From NCBI GenBank assembly GCA_022059125.1, contig JAEUWY010000016.1:1-64000 (forward strand): a stretch of 64,000 nucleotides of DNA, given 5' to 3'. Positions 35,748 through 47,666 of the stretch are shown piece by piece. The stretch's first letter is position 1. Each line of letters opens with the position of its first letter. Under the pieces are notes generated by a model that ran no database searches, had not been told where the DNA came from, and saw nothing but the letters and a program-made list of their open reading frames with translations. The DNA is from Corynespora cassiicola (Eukaryota > Ascomycota > Dothideomycetes > Pleosporales > Corynesporascaceae). A program made the translations under genes and the position numbers.

Positions 35748-37266
35748 TCAGAACCGAATCAAGTGTACTTGAAGATGAGGCCTCGGAAACATCCCTTCCT
35801 GACACAACTCCCTGTTTCTATTGGCTTCCCAATAAAAAGTATCCTGATCGTATGGCTTCAGAATATACGAGGTATTACTGTGGCCTTGGACAATGAGGTT
35901 TAAATGCGGGCCTTCCTGGACGATCTGTAACGAAAATTTTGTTGGTGCATTGCTATAGGTTCCTGCATATGAGGATAATGGCTCTCCAAGAGGGAGATTG
36001 GATTTCCTCCAGGCAATCTCCGAAGATAACCTCGCATACCAATTCAGTTGTCTCTCGCGTGCATCCCCTGCAAGTTGGACATACGGGAGTTTACTGGCAC
36101 TTCCGAGCACTACACCGAGCAAGATCTGAGCGCAAAAGTCCGATGCATCCATGAGGGGCGTAGCATTCGTCAGACATATCACTGCGCTCTGAGTTTCCGG
36201 AACCAAAAACATGCTGTGAAAATTGCCAGATATGTTTCCTGTGTGGTGGAATATATCCATCCCGTGGAAATCAGAGCCGAATGTCGGTGCGGTCGTTCGA
36301 AGCAAAGAAGCATTCAAGCTAGCCCGCGACAGATGACCGGGAAGGGCAGTACGGTATGTACCGAGACAGTAGGCTTGGAATTCCAGTGACGTGTTTTTGT
36401 TTACTGATATATGCGGGGCCAGTATTGTGCGAAGGTGGTGCAACGGCGATCCCACAATGGAATCGACATTTAATTGCATTTGGTCCTTGTATGCTAAAAG
36501 TACAGCAAAGTAGAATATCAGCATGTCTATGATGGTACTCTTGACCCCCATTACAGCGGTCAGTCCCGTATCAGGAGATAATGGAGTCATTTTGATGCTT
36601 TCAGCACTTCCATCGTCTGCCACGGCGTAAGCTGATGAGATATTGCTTTCGTCTGGTTCTTCGCACGTGGTTCTTTGCAGCCCAAAGGGGATCGAATATC
36701 TTCTCTTGAAGCACGGTTCCAAAGGATTTTTTGGTTACCTTTTCGATGATGGCTTGAATCAAGACGTAATTCCAAGGTGAGTATACGAAAGACTGTCGAA
36801 ACTTTCGTGAGACGCTGATGACGGTGCTGAGTGGCACGAGTTGATCCTTTGGGGTCAAAAGTTGGCCATTTTTGTGTGTCCAAAAAAAGTCGGCACTAGC
36901 GATACCGGTTCTGTTTGATCCAAGGTCCCTCAAAGTCGATCGTGTGCCAACATCATCTAGACGACGAGAGAACTCAGGCAGGTATTGACAGATAGGGGTA
37001 TCCCATTGGAGGACCTCTTCTCCGACCAAACAACCCACTGCGCACACTGTCATGAGCTTGGTAAGAGATGCGATTCGATATATTGTATCGTTGTCGGGAG
37101 GAGTCTGTGATGATATTTGTCGATACCCGAAATGCTTCGTGTGTATCATCTGGCCATGATGCAGCACGCCTGCCGACATTCCAGGCACACCACTTATTCG
37201 CAGAATTTGCGATATTTCTTCAGACTGATTTTCCAGATGGGAATGAATATCCAGCAGCATTTTCAA
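35748..37266 (-). pseudogene. Beta-lactamase-like serine hydrolase with one frameshift
   Basis: Two frames of one gene: 37266 to about 36690, then about 36685 to 35748. Together they give roughly 500 residues of the class C beta-lactamase/transesterase fold. Visible motifs are the catalytic SxxK (SLTK in YRIASLTKLM), TLRDLGSNRTG, FVYSPWNYVLIQAIIEKV (the usual Asn two residues after the Tyr is Pro) and HTGNISG as the HxG motif. At 36684-36686 one extra T on the coding strand (CCCTTTGGG, where CCCTTGGG is expected for DPLG) shifts the frame inside IFDPLGLQRT. No splice sites could explain it. It is either a recent pseudogene or a sequencing error. The C-terminal half resembles the beta-barrel end of such hydrolases, some of which sit in fungal secondary-metabolite clusters, though no backbone enzyme is near. 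Confidence 0.78.
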
Positions 37267-37754
37267 TGAGGTCTAGACAGTACAGCCGTGGGATGCTCAG
37301 CTGTTGATGAAAGGGCAAAGCTGTGCCGCAGTATTACGGCGCGGTGCCAAGTTGGATGAAATCCTGCGTCCCGTGTTTCTCATATTCTGACGCCATGACT
37401 ATTCAGTTTTTTTCAAAATATTTGATCTTATCATAGCTTGCTCAATAGGCGTAGGCGCGCAATGGCCGGGTACCTTGATGTCCTGCAATTGCTTCAAAAT
37501 TGGTAGCAAAGGAAAAAATTGATCCAGACAGATGAAAGCTGCTCGGGTGTTCATTGAATGGGTCGCAGCCGAGCGCATTAGTCACACACACATCACACGC
37601 AGAGGACAAATCATGCCGTTTCGAAAGGTTGATTCAGGACCAGATGTCCGACATTTAGATAGACCTATTCAGTCCTCCCGTTGCCATGTATATGCCGTGA
37701 TTCATTCAATCCGTGATGCCCACCCGATTTCCAGCACGCCGAGTAGCGAGGCGC
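37267..37754. other. Spacer, no gene recognised
   Basis: 488 bp upstream of the hydrolase pseudogene and downstream of the ubiquitin gene. No coding signal. It marks the change from accessory to core gene content. Confidence 0.5.
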
Positions 37755-39095
<1,341 letters not shown>

Positions 39096-41144
39096 ATGCT
39101 GTCCACAAATTCGCCCTCGAGCATCAACCGCCGGCGGACCCAGCACCGCCGCCAGAACTCGACACCAGCAGCTTTCGAGGCGCCACAAATACGACCAATG
39201 CCGACTACTAACACACCACAGCGACGACACCAGCGGTCAGGGATGAGTCTGGACCTCCGCGGCCTAAACCTCGAGGCCAGCACAAGTCCCGGCCAGCTGT
39301 TCCAGGACCAAATGAACCACCATGGACCCACGGCCTTCCGTCATCCCTTCCAGCGGGACGACGCGGTAAGTATTACTAACCTAGGACAACCATCACAGCA
39401 TAATATGCAAGTAGCGCAGCCGCACAGCCAAGCCCAGCCGGGCCCCCAGGACTCCCGAATGCGATCCCCAGTACAGCAGTGTTTCTCCTCGCCGCGGACT
39501 CCCCGAAGGATCGTCCGCGGTCAGTCTCCCCAGCAGCCTCCTCACTCCCCCTCAAAGCCTCCTACCGAGCAGCAACTGAAAGAACTCCACGACCACATAC
39601 AGTCTGTATATGGCAACTGTGGACAAGTCTTCATTAACATTCTACCCACTCCGACGGCGACTCCGTCAAAGCCGGCCCATCTTCCCAGCCACGAGCCTCT
39701 TGATGCGGCTCCAATGCCAGCTAACTTTCAGGAAATGGCAGACATCAACCTCGAGCCAACATCGACCGCCATGAGGTTCGACTTTGACCACCCAGATGCC
39801 GATCTGGGCTACGAGTCGTCGTCGTATTACACTTCAGACGCCATCTCGCCCTCGCCGACATCCTCGCCCTACCAAAAGGCCGCGCATCCCTTCCTTGAGG
39901 GCATCGAAGAACACCCCGGCCAAGACATGATGTTCTCACAGGCGTCGGCGCAGATGCAGTCCATCGCGAACGAGCCAGGCCAATTCCATGGTCTTCCAAT
40001 GTCGCAGGAACCCATCGGGGCTGACCTTGACATGGATGCTAGCCTCGAATATACTGGCATTTCGCCCGAAGAGGTCCAGCGATACATTAGCGAGCAGGAC
40101 GCCACGACCAACAAGTGGACATGCCTCTACCCTGACTGCGGCAAAATTTTCGGCAGGCGCGAAAACATCCGATCGCACGTCCAGACCCACCTTGGAGATC
40201 GCCAATACAAGTGCAACGGATGTGGCAAGTGCTTTGTCCGCCAGCACGACTTGAAGCGGCATGCCAAGATCCACACCGGCAACAAGCCATACAAGTGTCC
40301 ATGTGGCGCAGGTTTTGCCCGACAAGACGCCCTCACTCGGCACCGACAGCGTGGAATGTGTGTCGGTGGCTTCCCCGATGCTGTGCGGCGGCAGGCGAAG
40401 CGTGGTAGGCCAAAGAAGAATCGGCCTGAGATGGAGCAGCGTGTCGAAAAGGCCAACAAGGCCCGACGAACGCTTGTCTCCGCCTCATCTTCCGTTTCCG
40501 CAGGGACGCCACCATCGGAAGACCAATCGCCGCCAACCCGGTCACAGTACGAGATGTCGCAATCACAGGATCTGCCTCGATTGATTCCCCAGTCGGGTAG
40601 CTTTGGTGATCCCATGAGCTCATCGTCCGATCCGTTCAGGTATGTTTCTGCGGCTGACTTATCTTTCTATTGGATGCGCTAACATGTTTCCAGTTTCGAC
40701 ACTGCCTCAAGCCCATTTGCAGATGATGCAAATCCTACGACGTCAAATTTCGTGCCTCCAGGCCCCTACGCTGGCGACGTTCAGGTCGCATCAATCAATC
40801 TACTCCAGCAGATTTCCCAGAGCGGACATACGCACACCCCTCCCATGTCTCCTGCCGATGTTCGACCGCCTTCTGCTGGTTCGAATGAGGCCAGGATGTC
40901 CAGCCAGCCAAGTCCTCTGAAGGGTTCGTCTACGCCTTCGCGATCATCGATACAGTCCAACCCCTTCTCCACCCCGCCGACTTCTCCCGCCGAGCCCAAA
41001 GAAGATGACCTCGAGAACTTATTCAACTCAATGGCCGATTCCGACAACGATCCTTCATGTTCGCAGTTTGATCTCGAGATGAAGGCCATGGGCGACTTCG
41101 GTTCGTTGGAGAGCGCCTATGACTTTTTGGATTTCACTGTATAA
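39096..41144 (+). CDS. ACE2: Ace2/Swi5-type C2H2 zinc-finger transcription factor
   Basis: Exons 39096-40639 and 40694-41144 (54-bp intron), 664 residues. Three adjacent C2H2 fingers lie at about residues 343-425 (CLYPDCGKIFGRRENIRSH, CNGCGKCFVRQHDLKRH, CPCGAGFARQDALTRH), followed by the basic segment KRGRPKK. This arrangement is characteristic of fungal Ace2/Swi5, nuclear regulators of cell separation and wall remodelling under the RAM (Cbk1) pathway. HRRQNS at residues 17-22 matches the Cbk1 consensus HxRxxS, supporting that control. The rest is low-complexity, rich in Ser, Pro and Gln with many SP/TP sites (possible CDK targets). The symbol reflects family resemblance; orthology to Ace2 rather than Swi5 is inferred. 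Confidence 0.9.
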
Positions 41145-42075
41145 AGAGTCGCCTTGATTGACGTTTGACTACCACCGACTTGACTTGACCTAGACCAGAC
41201 GGTCAAGGACAAGAAGAAGGCATGGATACACACGCATGCCAGACGACAACGATGACGATGACGACGACGCCGCCACCGGATTGTATGATATATATGCGCG
41301 GTGAAGGACCTCCCTTTTCGATTCCCACCTGTCCTTTGTAACGAACGTATTAATGAACCGGCGTTCCTTGCTCTAAAGACGGTTTCCAGATCTCGGGGAT
41401 CAACATATCGTTTGTCCATGCATGTTGTTTGCATCATCACATTGGGGTTCTGGGGATTGAAGATCTGGGGGTTTTTTTTTCTTCGGCACAAATCAAGGCC
41501 GATGCTTTGAAATTGGTGGACGATACAGAATGATGCATGTTTTTTCTCTCTTCTCTCTTCTTTCAATCTTCCCGCTTCTTGACCCTTCCACGCTCAGCCT
41601 TCCTTTCCTTTGTTCAAGGGCTGGGTAACGAAGGGTCGGTTGTCGGATGGGGGCCTCGGGGCCATTGACGCGCTTCCGGGGCAGATCCTAGGGCACGCTC
41701 CTTTGTCTGTCGTTTCATCTTGGCGGAAAATGGGAAAGGGGCGTTGCAAGGTTTTTTTTTCATTATTACTGCTTTTTCTCTCTATTCCTGTTATGTGCGA
41801 CTTGGAAACACGAATTATGGTGATGGATGTCGGGATGCGGTTTGGGAGGTTAGAAGGTGGTCTTATCGACTAGCTTGTTCAAATGGATGGGCTGGGTTGG
41901 ACTGGACTACTTGATCCTGCCCGAGGGTCCGTAGAATACCATGTGTATATCCGTGAGCAATTTTCGTGAATAGTATTCTAGTGATGGGTGATGTTGAATA
42001 GAGGGAAAGCTAGGTTGTGTGTCGAAAGCTATAGGCTCGAGAAGATATGGTGGTAATTATCCCGAATCAGTACAC
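41145..42075. other. Convergent spacer
   Basis: 931 bp downstream of the zinc-finger gene and of a convergent small secreted-protein gene. Only 3' UTR-like sequence and short homopolymers are visible. Confidence 0.5.
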
Positions 42076-42486
42076 CTAGCATTGCACCGTGTACCTCTGC
42101 CAGTTTCCATCCTTGTTTTGGCCAAGGCTGAAACAAATGTGAGTCAGCTTCGAGGGCTCAGAATGACGTACACAAGATGGTACTTACTTTTGACATCCAG
42201 TGACGCCTTTGTTGAATCCAGTCCACTGACAGTTATTGCTCTGTGCGCATTGGCTGTTCTTGTCTGTAAAGACAAAGAGTTGGCAGCTTGACTGGAGAGC
42301 ACCGATGTTTATGCTCTGCGCATTGAAACCAGCTGGAACTCCTCTATTGGTCACGCAGGTGGCAGTTCCCGCACTAGCATGGCGAAAAGAGGTGCCTTGA
42401 CAGTCGAGACCTGAGTATAAATTGACTTCCCAAGCTGAGACCTGGACGGCTGAGACGAAGACAGAAATGCCCAAGGAGAGTTTCAT
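42076..42486 (-). CDS. Small cysteine-rich secreted protein
   Basis: Exons 42486-42188 and 42127-42076 (60-bp intron), 116 residues. A signal peptide (MKLSLGISVFVSAVQVSA) is followed by a mature protein of about 98 residues with seven cysteines (29, 44, 68, 80, 86, 98, 116). The unspliced frame ends at CQK; splicing adds NLGQNKDGNWQRYTVQC and the last cysteine, which ends the protein. The family is not recognised; the WEVNLYSGLDCQG start resembles short crystallin-like secreted fungal proteins only loosely. A candidate effector by size, secretion and cysteine density (about 7%). Confidence 0.85.
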
Positions 42487-43321
42487 GCTGGGGTTTCTGG
42501 CGATGAATTTAGATTAATGGGAATGATGGATGTAGCAACGATAATCCCAGACACTAGAGAGAGAGATACTATTCTGGAATGAGTGATCCGGAATAGTGCA
42601 GATCATGGTTATCAATTTGGACTTGTGGAGGACTGGAAGCACTCACGCCCGCGACGTAAAAGTGAATATACTGTAGTCTTTGGTGAAAAAGTACCGCAAA
42701 TCGATATTCACGCGGCCCGATGGTCAAGAACCCCTATCGTAGCCGGAGAATGATCAGGCCCAATGGATATGTGAGCTAATGAAAGCTTTATACTTCGCAT
42801 TCGATAGCTTAGCATCACAGCTTACCCCTCACATCATAGTCATTGCTCGGAAATATCTACAAGACGTGTGTTCGTAAGATTCAATCGGATGTGACGGAAA
42901 TATGGGGGAGGAGCAACATGACCTTGTGCGGATCAAATAAATGTACTGGACGGACTCGTGTCTGGCAATGATGTAGTCGAATTGGTCATCACGCCCTGGA
43001 TATCCCGTAGCGATGATCATTCGCTGGTCGAGGACTCGCGCATTGCAGCACAATGGGCTGCTACCTGCACATCGATACAACAATTCAAGATCCTGGATTG
43101 ATTCTGTCTTCCTCTCTGAAAGTACACGAAAATTCGACCGCGAATCTTTTTTACAAGATATCACTCCTTCTATTCTTCCTCCTATGTCGCGTCATCGCTG
43201 AAGGGGAACCCCATAGTCGGCCCATCTCGCAACTTCACACTTTAACGGGCCGATTGAGTATTTAATTCACCTCTTCATGTGCCGGTTTCATGTGCAATGA
43301 TTCGGATTCGGAACATCACAG
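42487..43321. other. Intergenic, no gene recognised
   Basis: 835 bp between two minus-strand genes; should hold the promoter of the cysteine-rich protein gene. The short ORFs present are not credible. Confidence 0.5.
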
Positions 43322-44816
43322 TCATGCTTGCTTAAAGTATTGAGTAAAGTCATGCTGGAGTGCGTTGATTCCCTGTACAAATCTTGTCAGTTAAGGGAGT
43401 AAATAATGAGTCGAAAAGGTAAGACCCACATTCTGAAGTTCAACAGAGAACTTTTCGTCGGTCTCAGCTTTCTTCGCCAATTGGAAAAAAAGATCCAGTT
43501 CCAAGGCGCGTTCAGGATCCAATTTGTTAAGGCGTTCAAGGTTAGAGCTCGATACTGGATCTGTTACCTCTTGATACTTCTTTCTTCGAATATCACTATA
43601 GAGATCAAGAATGGAGGGGTCGGCCTTGTTTTCATATATGCCAAGCAAACAGTCATAAAGGTTGCCCACATCCACAATGCCGCCGGTCAGACCCATACCA
43701 CCACTGAGTCATCTTGTTAGCTATCTGAAAATCAAAGGTGATTTTGAATGTAATTGGTGAAAATTTGAGACTTACAATGGGTTGCATAGATGTGCGGCAT
43801 CTGCTGCAAGCAAGAATCTGCCTACTCGCATCGACTTGGCAAGCCTTTGGTGTACTTTATAAGGACTGAAGTTGACGATTCGGTACTCGTTCTCGTCGGG
43901 ATGACCAGGCAGCATGGCCTTGAACTTTTCTGGTTGCCTCTCGACCAGTTGTTCGTGCGTGAGACCGTGTTCCTCTCCGTAAGTGACACGCCACAAACCA
44001 TCTTTGCTGATTCGTGCTGCCATGAACCAATGCTGGGGATGTACAATAAAGTTTGAGTCCTTCCAGTTGTAACGATCGAAGTCATAATATGTCTTGCATG
44101 TGGGTTAGATATTTCTCCCCATCTTTTAGGGACGCAAAATCAAAAGACACGGGGACCGCCTTACATTGGTAGCGACGATTTGCTCCTTCCACGTCTTTCC
44201 GGGGAATTCCCAATCACCAAATAAAGAACGGCGAATCTGACTATTGGCACCGTCACATCCAACAATATAGTCTGCTTCTAGCCTTTTTTTACCGTTGGGT
44301 GAATCGACATAGATCCATGCTCGAGTATCATCCTGTCCTAATCCTACTACCTTGTGGTTGAACAAGATTCGGACGCTTTCATACCTTTGCAGATGTTCGC
44401 GCAAAATTGAACCTAGTCGATCAAGAGGAAGACATGCCATGCGATCCGGATCATCGCCCAAAATATCTGCATCTAGTGCTGTGATGATCGTTCCATCCAG
44501 TTTCCTCCAGCACACGCTGTGGGGTATAAATCCCTCTCCGCGCACATCATCTCCAACACCAGCTCTGTTCAGCTCTACCATAGCTGGGGGGCCATAATGA
44601 GTTGCTCGCGGGTTCGAATCGATATCGGCATTCATATCGACCAACGTTACTGGAATCCCGCTGCGGGCGAGTAGCAAGGTCAGCAAAAGACCGGCTGGTC
44701 CAGCTCCCACTACGATGGCCTAGTTCACTATCAGTAAAACACACCTGACGATAAAACCGGGAACTCTTCGGTTTTCTTACATCTTTGAACCCGGGGGATT
44801 GAGTGTTTTTCGTCAT
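43322..44816 (-). CDS. FAD-dependent monooxygenase (FAD_binding_3)
   Basis: Exons 44816-44781, 44719-44165, 44092-43776, 43703-43430 and 43372-43322 (introns 57-72 bp), 410 residues. The start is the first ATG in frame. A Rossmann FAD loop IVVGAGPAGLLLTLLL (GxGxxG at 17-22) is followed by the DG motif YIVGCDGANSQIRR and the second FAD site GRFLLAADAAH (Asp295). These define the phenol-hydroxylase/salicylate-type flavoprotein monooxygenases, which insert one oxygen atom using NAD(P)H. The last intron (43373-43429) uses a weaker GTGGGT donor, but a good branch site (TTAACTGAC) and the resulting end GINALQHDFTQYFKQA fit the family better than the read-through. It lies near a P450 on the same strand, compatible with a shared catabolic or secondary pathway. 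Confidence 0.88.
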
Positions 44817-45933
44817 ATTGAAAGACAAGATGGTATAAATGATAGTTATCGATTTGAATTGATGGCTAAATGTGGGTTTTCAGACTTTGGACTTGAATGA
44901 AAAGGAAAGAAGCGTGGGAATTTGGAGTAATACGGATGAATGAATATATATAGGATTAGAGAGAGTGCAACCAGGCTTGTTTGTATATTTCCAGTCTAGT
45001 TAGCGCGCCCTGACCATCATGCAGGTCATTTTAAGTAATGTAGTTCTTAGTGGCGGCCGGCCCCACGTGGAGGTTGAGCCTAACGAGTTCAAACAATCCT
45101 TCTGGCCTTACCATGGTGAGTCCTGCACCCCAGTTGTCTGTTCACATCTAGACCCCTCATGTGCGACCCCACAGCTGGCATACCCCACATCGTGTATACG
45201 ACTACATGCAGGCATCACTTGCAGCGATTCATGATAGGTGCTAAGTTTTTAAGAGTTTGATAAATTAATATGAAGGGGTTAAATCTTGAAGACTTGTTCT
45301 AGTTGGTTGGAAAACTTGTTCTTACAGCGCTCAGAATTAGTTTTAGAAAAGCCTCAAACACTACAGAGTCATGAGAGGATATTTTTCAACATAATGCAAT
45401 ATGTCTCGTATTAGAACCATGACTTAAGTGAAAGTAGGAGCTTTCATTGTTTACAGTATGTTTGCTACATAGTATTGTCAGCGTTGGAACATTTCGATGC
45501 AAACTTCCGCACTAAGAGAGTATAGCCATCAGTTTTCTAGTATTCTGATTTTGTCGATATTAGTGAAGCTTTTCGAAAGTCGATAATGACACTAATCACC
45601 CCCAGTTTCTTGAATGTGTGGGGATGTGGGGTAGATAATGGTCACGTGCTTCATCTCGAGCGCAATGTGCTTTTGCAAAGGATCATGAGCTACTTAGTAA
45701 TTATTGGTAGTTAATCCCCTGAACATACAATTTACCATGGAGCATGGGTGGCAGTTAGCAGTGAGGAATGATCCATGATGGATTGGCGAAAAGACCAGTC
45801 AGCGCGTTGAATCAGAATTGCGGGCCAGTACAAGCAAGCATTGAACTAGTGACAAATTGACAAGATGTTTGCATCTACTCTATTCCAAAACAAAAGCCAC
45901 TACCTTTGACTTCAACGACATCCGAATATTGAA
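44817..45933. other. Spacer between monooxygenase and P450
   Basis: 1.1 kb containing the monooxygenase promoter and the P450 3' flank. A TATATATA motif at 44945-44952 lies about 130 bp before the monooxygenase ATG. Otherwise AT-rich with no coding signal. Confidence 0.5.
44945..44952 (-). promoter_or_regulatory. Possible TATA box of the FAD monooxygenase
   Basis: TATATATA about 130 bp upstream of the ATG, in otherwise non-repetitive sequence. Positional evidence only. Confidence 0.35.
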
Positions 45934-47666
45934 TTAAACAACCACACCCTCAAGGTTGACCTCGATGCCGCCTAACTTGAACCCTTCTTTTTGAGCGGTA
46001 GCCCAAGCTTCCCTCAGAACCTGTACTTTACGTTCACTCCTTGGAATAAACCTCACCCTGAAAGTCTTTGGTATGACATTACCTCCCGGCTCCAAATCTT
46101 CGTCTGAGATAGTGACAGGCTCCTCCACTCCAGCTTCGTTCACCGGTGGTTTAATTTCAAACAACCACAAGATGCTGGCGACGGTAATGAACAAACTGTT
46201 TTCTGCGAGATGCATACCTGGGCATATGCGTCGTCCTGCTCCAAAACCGAAGTGATCCCTTTCGTTTGGATCAGCGATCCCGGCATAAGCGCCTGCTTTG
46301 AGTGGATAGCCGAGATAACGAGAAGGGTCGAAAGCCTCCGGGTTGTGCCATCGCTCAGTGCTATAATGGGCTCCCCATTGATTGAGCCAGACCACTGTAT
46401 CTTTGGGTATCAAGGTATCCTTGTACATGACATCTGCAGTGGTATAGTGGGGGGAGCCAAGACTCGAGACAGGTCGCAATCGAAGGATTTCTTTTACGAT
46501 GGCACGGATGTAAGGGAGCGATTCCTCATCTGAGTAGTTTGGTAAGCGATCTCCACCGATGACACGGCTGAGCTCTTCATGCGCAATGTCTTGCACCGAT
46601 GGTGTGGCAGCAAGGTATTTTATCAAGCCGTTCAAATTCGCAGATGTAGTCTCGGAGCCGGCTTCGATCATGGCTTGAAGTTGGGTTTTTAGCTCCCATT
46701 TATTTAATCCAAATGGTGTGATAGATACTTACTTCCAGCCACAAATGCAGCCTGCACCTCATCGATTCCCTGCTTTTGGAGATCGGTCTCTGCAAACTGC
46801 TTGACAAAGCACGAAGGTGCTTGATTTAAAGAAATTTGGAGCATTAAGTTGTTCCAATACTTCATCCATATATTCTTTTGCCTTTCGTAGTGCTTCAGTG
46901 CAGAAGGTCTCCACCATTGCATCCACACTGGAAGTTTGGCAAGGACATGTACGGCTTCTGCCAGGTATGCGCCGGGCGCCATACTATCGGAAAAATCTTT
47001 CATAAGACCGTATATCTCACGAACATCCTCGCAGTCCTATTTGTCCACTTGTTAGATCTAGGATTGTAGGGGGGATTTTGCGCATACCCAAAACGGTATG
47101 CGTCTACCGTATGTGCTAGTCATCACGACTGAGGTAGTATAGCGCCTGACGTGGTTGTAGAAGCTTTCCTGATCGACATTGTCCGTCAAGAGATCCCAAA
47201 GTAATTGCTTCGTCTCAAATTCCTGACTAGGTTTGAACAGGTCGGATGCTTTCGGTGTGAGTAGCTTGTGCACCATAGCCCTCAATTTCCTCCATTCGGG
47301 AGTGTAGGACATCAAGAGGAATCTTTTCCCTCCAGAGACGATATCCGAGGCAACTGGCATTGGTGGACGACCGGAGGTAGTGGCCGACTGTCTATCCAAG
47401 ATGTCTTTGATAGCCTCGGGCGAGTTCAGAAAGATCCAGTCCTGGAGCCCAACCTTCACGCGAAATATCTCTCCATATTTGCGCGACCATTGTTTCATTT
47501 CGCGAAATGGTAGACTGGAGATTTGATGTAGGTTTCCAATAAGGAGGAGACCACTTGGACCAGGTATTTTGCGGAGAGCTTTAGCTCTGCGGGAGAAACG
47601 ATTGTTTACAAACGAGACACCGCATAGTAATGCTGCAGCGAAAAACAATAAAGCGTTAGAATGCAT
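45934..47666 (-). CDS. Cytochrome P450 monooxygenase
   Basis: Exons 47666-47088, 47036-46733 and 46673-45934 (introns of 51 and 59 bp), 540 residues. An N-terminal membrane anchor (NALLFFAAALLCGVSFV) is followed by a proline hinge (KIPGPSGLLLIGNLHQI). Further motifs are the C-helix WRKLR, the I-helix oxygen-binding AGSETT (299-304), ExxR as EILR (356-359) and the heme loop FGFGAGRRICPG with Cys445. All hallmarks are present, so the enzyme should be active at the ER with a P450 reductase. Overall pattern is microsomal group-I-like, similar to fungal O-methylsterigmatocystin-oxidoreductase-type P450s; substrate unknown. It lies 1.1 kb upstream of the FAD monooxygenase on the same strand. Confidence 0.93.

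Noticed and set aside
42076..47666. Secondary-metabolite gene cluster
   Set aside because: No backbone synthase, no cluster regulator and no adjacent transporter; two oxidative enzymes alone do not support the call.
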